64,000 nucleotides of DNA from an uncultured Psychroserpens sp. GTDB lineage: Bacteria; Bacteroidota; Bacteroidia; Flavobacteriales; Flavobacteriaceae. How positions within the stretch are numbered: position 1 is the first letter of the stretch; the number at the start of each line of letters is the position of its first letter. Made by a program: the position numbers and the translations under genes. Below the pieces are notes generated by a model, which saw nothing but the letters and a program-made list of their open reading frames with translations, had not been told where the DNA came from and ran no database searches. Of the stretch, positions 48,911 to 59,051 are shown in pieces. Location: NCBI GenBank assembly GCA_947489585.1, contig CANLEE010000011.1:62001-126000 (forward strand). The letters run 5' to 3'.

Positions 48911-49835
48911 ATCCAGAGGGTTTGGTGAATACTTTCAAGATACGTTTGCGTTTTTAAAACAAAACGGCAAACACTTGTTTAAACACTTTTTTATTATCAA
49001 TGGAATATTTCTGTTGATTCTAATCGTCATGGGCTATTTCTTTAGTAAGTTTTATACCGAAATTTTATTTGGTGGAATAATGAACGGTAATGTTGGCGCA
49101 TTAGACAACTATATCAATGAAAACTCAGGAGTATTTATATTGCTTGTTTTAGTTTTTATTGTCGTTGGTTTAACTGCATCTGTAATATCGTATTCATTTG
49201 TACCAATCTACTTAAAATTATACGTTCAACATAACGGAAAACAATTCACTGCAACCGATATCATACATGTTTACAAGGCAAATATTGGTAAGATATTTGT
49301 GTTTTTATTCTGCGGAATAATCATTGCAATTCCTTTAGTAGTAGCTGTTGGTTTGCTACTATTTGTACTTGCCATAACTATTATTGGTTTTCTTGCAATG
49401 CCTTTGGTCATTGGTGCAGTAAGCTTGTTTTATCAAGGATCATTAATGGAGTATTTCGAAAACAAAAAAAGCATTTGGGAAAGTTTTGGTTACGCTTGGA
49501 AACTCATGAGTTCAAAATTTTGGGCAGCCATTGGTTGTGTAGGTCTCTTTTATTTAATGAGTTATATCGCTCAAAATGTTGTTGCACTAATACCATATAT
49601 TTTCGGAATGGTTAATCTATTTACCGACATAGAAACCAATACCACAGAACCAATGGCTATTCAGAAGACCATGACGGTTATGATGTTGGCTATATTCTTA
49701 TTAACTTTTCTGGTGAGTAGCATTTTAAATGTTATCGTACAGCTCAATCAAGGTGTAGTATTTTATAGTCTAAAAGAGGACAATGAAAATATTAATACCA
49801 AAAGCGATATCGACCTAATTGGATCTGGTGAGTAG
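48897..49835 (+). CDS. Multi-pass membrane protein of the MoxR-DUF58 locus
   Basis: Overlaps SpoIIM end; several TM segments; GSLMEYFENKKSIWESFGYAWKLMSSKFW. Confidence 0.85.
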   Translation: MQLYKSRGFGEYFQDTFAFLKQNGKHLFKHFFIINGIFLLILIVMGYFFSKFYTEILFGGIMNGNVGALDNYINENSGVFILLVLVFIVVGLTASVISYSFVPIYLKLYVQHNGKQFTATDIIHVYKANIGKIFVFLFCGIIIAIPLVVAVGLLLFVLAITIIGFLAMPLVIGAVSLFYQGSLMEYFENKKSIWESFGYAWKLMSSKFWAAIGCVGLFYLMSYIAQNVVALIPYIFGMVNLFTDIETNTTEPMAIQKTMTVMMLAIFLLTFLVSSILNVIVQLNQGVVFYSLKEDNENINTKSDIDLIGSGE

Positions 49836-50586
49836 ATTATTTTACCTTCATATCGTCCTTTTTTTATTCGGAATATCTCAAAACTCCTTTGCAAATGACA
49901 TAGCTTATAATTTGTCATATCCAAGCATGCAAGATATTGTTAATGAAGACACAGAGCCCATTGATAAACGTGAGTATGAAAACCTTAGTGACACTTATAA
50001 TGGTGATGAATTTATTTATGAACGTACTATAGAAAACTCTGGACGATGGACACGTTTTAAACAATGGCTCTCCGATTTTTTCAAAGACCTTTTTGATATC
50101 AACACTGATGCTAAAGCAGCAGACTTTACTGATATTGCTCTTAAGATCTTTTATGTTGTTATATTTTTACTAGTGGTATTCTTTATTGTTAAGGCTATTA
50201 TCAATAAAGAAGGTAATTGGGTATTTGGCAAATCTTCAGACAAGAGCATTATTCCAGTTACAGATGTAGAAAACAATATTTATGAAACCGATTTTGAATC
50301 ACTTATCAAAAGTGCTGAAAGCGAAGACAATTACCGACTAGCAATTAGATATTACTATTTATGGTTACTTAAGACACTTTCTGAAGCAGAAATCATTGAT
50401 TATGATGTTGAGAAAACAAACAGTGATTACTATTTAGAAATCGCAAAAGAAGACACTAAAAAAGATTTTTCATATACCTCATACCTCTACAATTATATTT
50501 GGTATGGCGAATTTGATATTGATGAACATCAGTTTCAAAAAGCCAAAGACGCATTTACTCAATTTTTAAAATCTATAAAAAAATGA
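49819..50586 (+). CDS. DUF4129 domain protein
   Basis: Single TM followed by ESEDNYRLAIRYYYLWLLKTLSEAEIIDYDVEKTNSDY...YLYNYIWYGEFDID. Start TTG 49819 or GTG 49828. Confidence 0.88.
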   Translation: MDLVSRLFYLHIVLFLFGISQNSFANDIAYNLSYPSMQDIVNEDTEPIDKREYENLSDTYNGDEFIYERTIENSGRWTRFKQWLSDFFKDLFDINTDAKAADFTDIALKIFYVVIFLLVVFFIVKAIINKEGNWVFGKSSDKSIIPVTDVENNIYETDFESLIKSAESEDNYRLAIRYYYLWLLKTLSEAEIIDYDVEKTNSDYYLEIAKEDTKKDFSYTSYLYNYIWYGEFDIDEHQFQKAKDAFTQFLKSIKK

Positions 50587-51779
50587 GTAAGGCACTAAAA
50601 ATATATATCGGGATTTTAATACTACTTATTGTAGGTCTCATTGCTGTTGAATTCTCAATACCTCAACCCATAAACTGGCAAAAAACGTATAATGAAACTC
50701 ATAAAATACCATATGGAACATATGTTTTTTATGAAGAGTTAGAAAACTTGTTTCCAGACAGTAAAGTTCAATCAATTAAAGTAACACCTTATGAATTTTT
50801 TGACGATTATTACAGTTGGGAAGACAGCACATATCTTACCACTGGAACATATGTTGTAATTGACGACTATCCAAATATTGATAACACCTCCGCTCAAGAA
50901 TTGATGGATTTTGCATCCTACGGAAATGCTATTTTTATATCGAGTAGTTACTTCCCTGATCGCCTTATTGACTCGTTAGGTTTCGATACCACAAACGATT
51001 ATAGTTTTAAAGGAAAGGCAGAATTGTCTTTTACAAACCCAAGATTAAAAAATGATTCTATTACTATTGAAAAAGGCCTTAGCAATATCTACTTCTCTAC
51101 AATTGACACTTTATCAACAACGGTTCTAGGACATCAAAAATTTGAAGATTCAATACGCACTAACTTTATTAAAGTCCCTTGGGGAAGCGGTGAATTTTAC
51201 TTACACCTACAACCTATAGTATTTACAAACTATAATTTACTTAAAAAATCTAATCATAAATATGCCTCTAGTGTGATGTCATATTTGGGTGATGACACAA
51301 TTTACTTTGATTCAAGAAGCAAACAAAGAGAAGAATTAAACAGATCGCCTTTACGCTATGTCTTAAGCCAGCCTGCTTTAAGATGGGCTTGGTATTTAGC
51401 ATTACTGACAACACTATGCTTTATGATTTTTAATGCCAAGCGTAAACAACGTATCGTAGATATTAAAGTCCCGCTTAAAAACACAACGGTAGAATTCACA
51501 AAAACTATTGGTAATTTGTATTACGAAACAAAAGACCATAATAATTTAATCGATAAAAAAATTACTTATTTTCTAGAATATATACGACGTGTCTATTATT
51601 TAGATACACAGATTTTAGATGAAAAGTTTGCGAAAAATTTGGCAAAAAAATCTGGAAAAGATGAAAGTGATGTCAAAAAGTTAATTAACCAAATTGTATA
51701 TTTAAAAGCTAAAACAAATTGTAATGAAGATGATTTATTACGATTGAATACAGCGATTGAAGATTTTTATACCACATAA
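50583..51779 (+). CDS. DUF4350 domain protein
   Basis: WQKTYNETHKIPYGTYVFYEEL; C-terminal RSPLRYVLSQPALRWAWYLALLTTLCFMIFNAKRKQR. Confidence 0.88.
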   Translation: MSKALKIYIGILILLIVGLIAVEFSIPQPINWQKTYNETHKIPYGTYVFYEELENLFPDSKVQSIKVTPYEFFDDYYSWEDSTYLTTGTYVVIDDYPNIDNTSAQELMDFASYGNAIFISSSYFPDRLIDSLGFDTTNDYSFKGKAELSFTNPRLKNDSITIEKGLSNIYFSTIDTLSTTVLGHQKFEDSIRTNFIKVPWGSGEFYLHLQPIVFTNYNLLKKSNHKYASSVMSYLGDDTIYFDSRSKQREELNRSPLRYVLSQPALRWAWYLALLTTLCFMIFNAKRKQRIVDIKVPLKNTTVEFTKTIGNLYYETKDHNNLIDKKITYFLEYIRRVYYLDTQILDEKFAKNLAKKSGKDESDVKKLINQIVYLKAKTNCNEDDLLRLNTAIEDFYTT

Positions 51780-51783
51780 GACT

Positions 51784-52878
51784 ATGGAACATTTAGAAGA
51801 CAACCAAAATGAGGATTTAACACCAAAGAGCGAGCAATTTGACGAATCGTTATTAGGAGATACTTCTGCCACACCTACTTCGGAAAATACATTAGAAACT
51901 GAAAATGACCTCAGCTTCAAAAACCGTATTGACTTAACCGAACTCCAAGAAGGTATCGCACTTATCAAAAATGAAATAAGTAAGGTCATAGTTGGTCAAA
52001 AAGGAATGATAGATATGCTTATTGCATCTATTTTGGCTAATGGGCATTCACTCATCGAAGGTGTTCCAGGAGTAGCTAAAACCATTTCCGCAAAATTACT
52101 AGCAAAGTCTCTAGACATTGGGTTTAGCAGAATTCAATTTACACCAGATTTAATGCCAAGTGATATTTTGGGAACATCAGTTTTCAATATGAAAAATTCT
52201 GAATTTGAATTTAAAGAAGGCCCTGTTTTCTCTAATATGATACTTATTGATGAAATCAATAGAGCACCTGCAAAAACACAAGCGGCCTTGTTTGAAGTTA
52301 TGGAAGAGCGTCAAATCACTATCGATGGTAATAAGTTTAAAATGGAACTCCCTTTTATTGTTTTGGCAACTCAAAACCCTGTAGAGCAAGAAGGAACCTA
52401 TCGTTTACCAGAAGCACAATTAGATCGCTTTTTATTCAAAATAGATATAGATTATCCAAATTTAGATGAAGAAATAGAAATCTTAAATAGAGAGCAAAAC
52501 CTATTAGGCGCTATAAAGACCGATCAAGTAAAAGCACATTTAAGCAGTGCTCAAATTAATAAGTTTCAAGGTCTAGTCGATCAAATTATTATTGAATCAC
52601 ACCTTATTAAATATATCGCAGACATGATTGTAAATACACGTAACAATCCGTTTTTATATTTAGGTGCATCTCCAAGAGCTTCAATAGCAATATTAAAAGC
52701 TAGTAAGGCTTTTGCTGCCATGGATGGTCGTGATTTTGTAACACCAGAAGATATTAAGCGTGCAGCAATACCAGTATTACAACATCGTGTAATTGTTACT
52801 CCAGAACGTGAAATGGAAGGTGTGACTACTAAGCAAATTATTAAACAAATTATTGAAGCTGTAGAAATACCTAGATAA
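51784..52878 (+). CDS. MoxR family AAA+ ATPase
   Basis: HSLIEGVPGVAKTISAKLLA; MILIDEINRAPAKTQAALFEVMEERQITIDG; ATQNPVEQEGTYRLPEAQLDRF. Track start 51757. Confidence 0.96.
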   Translation: MEHLEDNQNEDLTPKSEQFDESLLGDTSATPTSENTLETENDLSFKNRIDLTELQEGIALIKNEISKVIVGQKGMIDMLIASILANGHSLIEGVPGVAKTISAKLLAKSLDIGFSRIQFTPDLMPSDILGTSVFNMKNSEFEFKEGPVFSNMILIDEINRAPAKTQAALFEVMEERQITIDGNKFKMELPFIVLATQNPVEQEGTYRLPEAQLDRFLFKIDIDYPNLDEEIEILNREQNLLGAIKTDQVKAHLSSAQINKFQGLVDQIIIESHLIKYIADMIVNTRNNPFLYLGASPRASIAILKASKAFAAMDGRDFVTPEDIKRAAIPVLQHRVIVTPEREMEGVTTKQIIKQIIEAVEIPR

Positions 52879-52883
52879 CACTT

Positions 52884-53417
52884 ATGGACTTAACTCAACA
52901 TTGTAAAATTTGCGATCACAAAATCATTGATTTTAAGACAGGTACGCTTTGTGGTCTCACCAATAAGAAGCCTGATTTTCAGCATAAATGTGGTGTGATA
53001 AAATTAGAAGTTGAGTTTGAAAAAAACATAGAAAATGTCAATATTGAATATGAAGCTGTTTTAAAAACTAAGACAGATACTATAGGACATATAATCATGT
53101 ATTCAATGCTTGCTTTTGTACTTATACTAGGTGGTTTTCTATTAGGAAAGTTCATTCTAGAAAAAGGCGTGATTTCGACAATTCCTATAGTTATAATGAC
53201 TATCGGACTTGCCGCATTAGGCTTTGCTTTTGCACCTTTAAATGCATATAACACCAACTTAAAGATTGCAAAAAAGCGAAAAGACGCCTTAGATACGGTA
53301 TCTAAAATGTACGGTTATGATTATGATATCGATATTACGCACTTAAAAGATAGTTTGGGGAATAAATTTTATGAAACCGATTTAAAAATTAGAAAAACGA
53401 GTAATTCCATTATATAA
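52884..53417 (+). CDS. Zinc-ribbon-like membrane protein inserted between MoxR and DUF58
   Basis: N-terminal CKICDHKIIDFKTGTLCGLTNKKPDFQHKC (4 Cys) followed by two TM segments. Confidence 0.8.
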   Translation: MDLTQHCKICDHKIIDFKTGTLCGLTNKKPDFQHKCGVIKLEVEFEKNIENVNIEYEAVLKTKTDTIGHIIMYSMLAFVLILGGFLLGKFILEKGVISTIPIVIMTIGLAALGFAFAPLNAYNTNLKIAKKRKDALDTVSKMYGYDYDIDITHLKDSLGNKFYETDLKIRKTSNSII

Positions 53418-53418
53418 T

Positions 53419-54750
53419 TTGAAACGCATTAAACCCTTTTATTTACAAAATAGATTCTTCTATGCCTGCATAGCCATTATGGTATTGTTTGTATTGAGCT
53501 TTATATTTCCAAGAGGCTTTGCAGTTGTTAAATTATTACTCCTCTTATTAGTGACGCTTACGGTTTTAGACACCATCATTTTGTTTACAGCAAAAAATGG
53601 CGTTATAGGAAAACGGAGCTTACCAGAAAAGTTCTCAAATGGAGATCAGAACCCAATAAACCTAATTATAAATAATTATTACACGTTTGATGTTCACATT
53701 AAAATTATAGATGAAATTCCTGAGCAATTTCAAATACGTGATTTTAGTATTGAACGGAAATTAGCAACTTCGAGTTCTTCTGAAATACAATACAAATTAC
53801 GTCCAGTAGAACGTGGCGAATATCATTTCGGAAAATTAAATATCTATGTCACTTCGGTCTTTGGATTAATTGCACGTCGCTTCATTACTGATGATAATGC
53901 AATGGTACCAACCTATCCTAGTTTTATGCAATTACGCAAGTATGATTTAATAGCTATTAGTAATAATCTACATCAATATGGGATTAAAAAAATACGAAAG
54001 ATTGGTCACACTATGGAGTTTGAGCAAATCAAAGATTATGTCTTAGGTGATGATTTACGAACCATTAATTGGAAAGCTACAGCCAAACGAAATCAGCTAA
54101 TGGTGAATCAATTTCAGGATGAAAAATCACAACCTGTTTACTCCATTATTGACAAAGGTCGTGTAATGAAAATGCCATTTAATGGTTTGACACTTTTAGA
54201 TTATGCAATAAACTCAGCCTTGGTTATTTCTAATGTAGCGCTTAAAAAACAAGATAAAGCTGGAATTCTAGCTTTTTCAAAAAAAGTTGAGAATATTGTA
54301 GTTGCAGAGCGTCGTACATCACAAATGAATCTCATATTAGAAACCTTGTATAATACATCTACCGATTACTTTGAAAGTGACTTCGGAAGGCTCTATGCCG
54401 ATTGCAAACGAAACATCACACAAAGAAGCTTGATGTTGTTATATACAAATTTTGAAACACTTGATGGATTACACAGACAATTACCATACTTAAAAGGTAT
54501 TGCCAAAAATCACTTACTAGTGGTCATCTTCTTTAAAAATACCGAGCTCAATGCCATAATCACTGAAAAAGCAGAAACGGTTCAACAAGCCTATGATAAA
54601 GTAATTGCCGAGAAATTCGCTTTTGAAAAACGCTTAATTGTTAATGAACTTCAGAAATATGGCATCCAATCGATTTTAACCTCTCCTGAAAATTTAACCA
54701 TAGATACAATCAATAAATATTTAGAAATTAAAGCAAGAGGATTATTATAA
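53419..54750 (+). CDS. DUF58 domain protein
   Basis: TTG start; IKDYVLGDDLRTINWKATAKRNQLMVNQFQDEKSQPVYSIIDKGR. Confidence 0.93.
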   Translation: MKRIKPFYLQNRFFYACIAIMVLFVLSFIFPRGFAVVKLLLLLLVTLTVLDTIILFTAKNGVIGKRSLPEKFSNGDQNPINLIINNYYTFDVHIKIIDEIPEQFQIRDFSIERKLATSSSSEIQYKLRPVERGEYHFGKLNIYVTSVFGLIARRFITDDNAMVPTYPSFMQLRKYDLIAISNNLHQYGIKKIRKIGHTMEFEQIKDYVLGDDLRTINWKATAKRNQLMVNQFQDEKSQPVYSIIDKGRVMKMPFNGLTLLDYAINSALVISNVALKKQDKAGILAFSKKVENIVVAERRTSQMNLILETLYNTSTDYFESDFGRLYADCKRNITQRSLMLLYTNFETLDGLHRQLPYLKGIAKNHLLVVIFFKNTELNAIITEKAETVQQAYDKVIAEKFAFEKRLIVNELQKYGIQSILTSPENLTIDTINKYLEIKARGLL

Positions 54751-54817
54751 ATAAAATGGAAAGTCACCCTTTTTTATTTTCGATTTACTAATTTAGTTAT
54801 CTATCAAATTTTAAACT

Positions 54818-55471
54818 ATGAAAAGATTATTATTACTAGTGTTTGCTTTTATCTTGAGCACAACTTCAACTCAATCTCAAAACATTAACACAAATCCATT
54901 TTGGAAGGGAGAAATCACATTATCTGACGGCACTGAAAAATCTGGTTTGGTAAGAGTACCTAACAATCCAAAGCAAAAAATGGTAGTCTTCAAAATATCA
55001 GAAAAAGGAAAAGTACAAAAAATAAAAAGGGATGATGTTGCCTCTGTTGTTGTGTATTCAGAAAGCGGAAATAGCTATCGCTACGAAAATACGCCTGCAA
55101 TACTTAATATGAAAAGAGAAAAGCCTAGTAGAAAATCGTTATTACTAGTAAGCGCAAAGAATGATTATGTGACTTTCTATGTTGAATCTGGAGCCTATAA
55201 AGTTGATAAAAAAAGTGGTGAACTTTCACTGATATATAGATATATTCAAGGGCAAGACTTCCCTGTAGTTGTATATTACATAAAAAAGAGAGACAGACAA
55301 GTTGCCAATCTTTTTTTTATGACTGGACACCTTGGAGGCATAAAAAAAGGGACTAAACTTCACTTAACGGAAGACCCTGACTTAGTTGAACGTGTGTTAA
55401 AAAAAGAACTCAAGAAAAAAGATATTACTGAAATTATTGATATCTATATGAATACTACTGATAGTTTATAA
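54818..55471 (+). CDS. Secreted hypothetical protein
   Basis: 217-aa ORF with signal peptide; WKGEITLSDGTEKSGLVRVPNNP pattern. Confidence 0.75.
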   Translation: MKRLLLLVFAFILSTTSTQSQNINTNPFWKGEITLSDGTEKSGLVRVPNNPKQKMVVFKISEKGKVQKIKRDDVASVVVYSESGNSYRYENTPAILNMKREKPSRKSLLLVSAKNDYVTFYVESGAYKVDKKSGELSLIYRYIQGQDFPVVVYYIKKRDRQVANLFFMTGHLGGIKKGTKLHLTEDPDLVERVLKKELKKKDITEIIDIYMNTTDSL

Positions 55472-55489
55472 GCTTATAAATTTAAAAGT

Positions 55490-56065
55490 ATGCACGCCAA
55501 ATATTTTAGTATAATTATAGTTGCTATTTTTTCGCTAAGCTATATCAACCAATCTCATGCTCAACCACAAATAGGTAAATCTATAGATATCTCTATCGGT
55601 TATGGCCTAAGTATTCCATATGATGAAGATATAGATATTACTGGTTCAGGTTTTTATGCACAAGGGGAATATGTAGTAGGCATTTCAAAATGGTTTGGTT
55701 TAAGAGGTTATGCTGGACTTATTTTAACTTCAGCCGATGAAAATGATAAGTCGCAAAATGACCCTGAGTATAAAGTGACATCAAACGCTTTTTTAATTGG
55801 TGGTAAATTCCGTATTGCAATCCCAATTCCATGGGTAGCACCATATATTGAAACTGGCATTGGTGCCTCAATTGGATCCTTTGAAACTTTTATACCTACT
55901 GCAGGTTTTGAAAAAAAAGGGATATTACTACACATCCCAGTATCTTTAGGGCTAGCATTAGGTCCTGAACATAATTGGGATATTGCCTTTACTTACTATT
56001 TTCATCCATCTGTAGAACAGTTTGCGGGTGCTGCAGCTTTAGGATTTTCTTTTCCTTTAGATTAA
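55490..56065 (+). CDS. Outer-membrane beta-barrel-like secreted protein
   Basis: Signal peptide, repeated amphipathic beta strands, ends AALGFSFPLD. Confidence 0.75.
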   Translation: MHAKYFSIIIVAIFSLSYINQSHAQPQIGKSIDISIGYGLSIPYDEDIDITGSGFYAQGEYVVGISKWFGLRGYAGLILTSADENDKSQNDPEYKVTSNAFLIGGKFRIAIPIPWVAPYIETGIGASIGSFETFIPTAGFEKKGILLHIPVSLGLALGPEHNWDIAFTYYFHPSVEQFAGAAALGFSFPLD

Positions 56066-56071
56066 AACAAA

Positions 56072-56773
56072 TTAACCTTTTAGTAACTCTATAACATTTG
56101 ATTTATAAAACTTGCCCACAGGAATGACATCATCAATAATCAATATTCTGTTACCTTCAATACTACTGATATGTAATTTGGCAACAATAAATGATTTATG
56201 AACTTGAACAAATTGTTCTGAAGAAAACACTTTTAACATATCTGAAATTTTCTCTCTAACTAGTATGTTTTTATCTTTTATGACCACTTTAGAATAATTT
56301 CCTGCAGCTTCAATATATAGAATATCATCCAACTTAACCTGAATATATTTCTTATCACTATAGAGAAATATATGCCCTGTTTTAGCTTTTTCTACTTGTT
56401 GAATTAACCTCGGACTACTTTCTTTAATTTGCATAGCCTTATTAACTGCTTTTAAAAACCGCTCAAAACTGAAAGGCTTTAAGAGATAATCTGTTATTTC
56501 TAATTCATATCCTTCTAGAGCATATTCTTTATAAGCTGTTGTAACTATAACTTTAGGTGGGTTTGATAAACTTTTTAAAAAGTCAAACCCTTTAAGTTTT
56601 GGCATATTTAAATCTAAAAAAATTAAATCCACAACATTTTCTCTTAAATAATCTAAAGCTTCAAGAGCATCATAACAGTGTTTCATTAACTGCATATTAG
56701 ACGTCATATCGCAATAGCCTTTTATAATTTCATGAGTCATATGCTCATCATCTATGATAAGATATTTAATCAT
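56072..56773 (-). CDS. LytTR family response regulator
   Basis: Receiver domain KYLIIDDEHMTHEII...LIFLDLNMPKLKGFDFLK; LytTR domain ILYIEAAGNYSKVVIKDKNILVREKISDML. Confidence 0.95.
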   Translation of the reverse strand: MIKYLIIDDEHMTHEIIKGYCDMTSNMQLMKHCYDALEALDYLRENVVDLIFLDLNMPKLKGFDFLKSLSNPPKVIVTTAYKEYALEGYELEITDYLLKPFSFERFLKAVNKAMQIKESSPRLIQQVEKAKTGHIFLYSDKKYIQVKLDDILYIEAAGNYSKVVIKDKNILVREKISDMLKVFSSEQFVQVHKSFIVAKLHISSIEGNRILIIDDVIPVGKFYKSNVIELLKG

Positions 56774-57588
56774 TGTCGTAATTGTAAGTGTGCTTTAAAA
56801 ACCGAATTATCATTTGTAAATGTAAAATTATGCTTTTTAGGATATGCTAATTCTAGTCTACGTTTTAAATTTTTTATACCTATCCCTTGTTTTTCTGGAA
56901 GTTCACTAGCTTCAAAATTGTTTTCAATTTTGAAATCAATAACTGCATTATTAGCGGTTATATTGATAATTACAAAAGCATTTTTTCTTAAATTTTCAAC
57001 TCCATGCTTAAAGGCATTTTCTAATAAAATAATAAATAGTAGAGGTATTACTTTAACCTTCTCATTATCTATGTTAATATTAAATTGAATATCAATATTT
57101 TTATGATAGCGCATTTTATGCAATTCTATATAGTTTTTCAAATAGGCGACTTCCTCTTCTAGTGTTACCAAATTCTTTTCACCTTCATAAATACTATAAC
57201 GCATTAAATCAGATAATTTTAAAATAAGAGACTTCGATTTTTCAATATCCTTATCAACCATACCATACAAGTTGTTCAACATATTAAAAAAGAAATGTGG
57301 ATTTACTTGGCTTTGCAAATGCAGTAGTTCATTCTTTTTATTTTCATTTTTCAATGTCATAAGTGACTTAAGTTGTATAATCGTCCAAATGATTCCAAGA
57401 ACGAGAAGTATTGCATAATAAATTAGTACAATAACACCTATAGCTGGAGGAAAATCTCCCAGAAATAACACATTATCTTTTCCCAATATTAGTATTTCAT
57501 AAGCAGTTATTCCAAAAGGAATTGCTATTGTAATTAAGACAAAGATTTTTACTACTAGCCAATTATTTCGTTTAAAAATTGAATTCAT
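56770..57588 (-). CDS. LytS/YehU-type sensor histidine kinase
   Basis: LHLQSQVNPHFFFNMLNNLYGMV; PLLFIILLENAFKHGVENL; 4-bp overlap with response regulator. Confidence 0.94.
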   Translation of the reverse strand: MNSIFKRNNWLVVKIFVLITIAIPFGITAYEILILGKDNVLFLGDFPPAIGVIVLIYYAILLVLGIIWTIIQLKSLMTLKNENKKNELLHLQSQVNPHFFFNMLNNLYGMVDKDIEKSKSLILKLSDLMRYSIYEGEKNLVTLEEEVAYLKNYIELHKMRYHKNIDIQFNINIDNEKVKVIPLLFIILLENAFKHGVENLRKNAFVIINITANNAVIDFKIENNFEASELPEKQGIGIKNLKRRLELAYPKKHNFTFTNDNSVFKAHLQLRQ

Positions 57589-57812
57589 ACTGCAAAATAA
57601 TAAGATTCAATACAACGGTTCATAAAAAGTGATGAATCTTTAATTTCCATGTTCAAAGAGTGAATAGGAAGTGATGAAATCACTTTATACAATCTTCTGC
57701 ACTCTGCATCATATAAACCACACTGTTTATCACAAAAATTTAATTGGACTTTCAATTAAAAATACTTTTGAACCAATCAAAAAACGAATAGTAATTATAA
57801 AATCAATCAAAA

Positions 57813-58985
57813 ATGAAAAAAAGAATTTTACGCTATTTAAAGCACTTATTTATTACCTTTTTTGTAATCGCAATTATTGCAATTTTATTTGGGTTATACC
57901 ATGGAGCAAGTGCAAGTTATGGTCATAATCCAAAAAGAATAGCTTTTAATGGTGAAGGTCCATATGTGTTTTATAAAAACGATAGCACTTTAAACGTCAA
58001 CTATATTAAAGGCAACAAAGATGATGGCTTTTATCTAGATCAGAAAAACTATGCAGTAACGGAATCTATTCCTGCTAATTGCTTTTTTCAATTAGATTCA
58101 ACAAGCTTTAATTTTTCAATCAATCCTAAAATTGAAATACCAAAAACCACTTATGCAGATCAGGAAAAAATATTAGCAATCTCTGATATTGAAAGCGGTT
58201 ATAAAACATTTAGAGACTTTTTAATTAATAACAAAGTTATTGATCAACATCTAAATTGGACTTTTGGTAAAGGGCATTTGGTCTTGGTAGGTGATTTTGT
58301 AGATAGAGGTTTCTCTACGACCCAAGTATTATGGTTTATTTATAAATTAGAACAAGACGCAAAAAAACACGGTGGTCATGTTCATTTTATTATTGGGAAT
58401 CATGAATTAAAAAACATGTATGGTGACTATGAGGCTGCATCACTTAAATACACGTTTGTAGCTTCTATTTTAGGGAAAAATCAAGCTAATTTATACGATT
58501 CAAATTCTGTTTTAGGAAACTGGTTAAGTAGTAAAAATGCCATTGAATCAATAAATGGCAATCTTTTTACTCATGGTGGCTTGCATCCAGATATTGCAAA
58601 GCTTGATATGTCTTTAGCATCTATTAATAACTTATTAAGAGCTAGTTATTATACGGCACCTTATCCAAAACCAAACAAAAGTGAGACTGATGTACTGCTG
58701 TCGTCAAAAACAGGCATCTGTTGGTATCGTGGATATTTTAAAGACGATTTAACACAAGATGACATCAATAAGCCTCTAGATAAATTTAAAGCCAAAGCCA
58801 TCATTGTAGGTCATACTATTCAATCGAAAGTCAAACGTTTTTATAACGGAAGAGTTATAGGAATAGATGTTTCGCATTCAAAAGATTACCATAAAAATTG
58901 GCCAAGTAAAAAATCTGAAGGATTACTCATAGAAAACAATATCTATTATCGAGTTTTTGATAATGGAGATAAGAAAAAAATATAA
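57813..58985 (+). CDS. PPP-superfamily metallophosphoesterase, membrane-anchored
   Basis: TM at N-terminus; ILAISDIESGYKTF, LVLVGDFVDRGFSTTQVLW, FIIGNHELKNMYGDYEA, IIVGHT. Confidence 0.92.
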   Translation: MKKRILRYLKHLFITFFVIAIIAILFGLYHGASASYGHNPKRIAFNGEGPYVFYKNDSTLNVNYIKGNKDDGFYLDQKNYAVTESIPANCFFQLDSTSFNFSINPKIEIPKTTYADQEKILAISDIESGYKTFRDFLINNKVIDQHLNWTFGKGHLVLVGDFVDRGFSTTQVLWFIYKLEQDAKKHGGHVHFIIGNHELKNMYGDYEAASLKYTFVASILGKNQANLYDSNSVLGNWLSSKNAIESINGNLFTHGGLHPDIAKLDMSLASINNLLRASYYTAPYPKPNKSETDVLLSSKTGICWYRGYFKDDLTQDDINKPLDKFKAKAIIVGHTIQSKVKRFYNGRVIGIDVSHSKDYHKNWPSKKSEGLLIENNIYYRVFDNGDKKKI

Positions 58986-59000
58986 TAGCAATTCGTAAAC

Positions 59001-59026
59001 AAAAATAGACAGATCTGTCTATTTTT
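59001..59026. promoter_or_regulatory. Predicted TetR operator 1 (perfect 26-bp palindrome)
   Basis: AAAAATAGACAGATCTGTCTATTTTT directly upstream of the tetR gene. Confidence 0.8.
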
Positions 59027-59051
59027 GTTTTATTTATTATATATTTGTCAT

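Noticed and set aside
57671-57928. 85-aa plus-strand ORF upstream of and overlapping the phosphatase
   Set aside because: Out of frame with the phosphatase start and AT-rich; likely chance.
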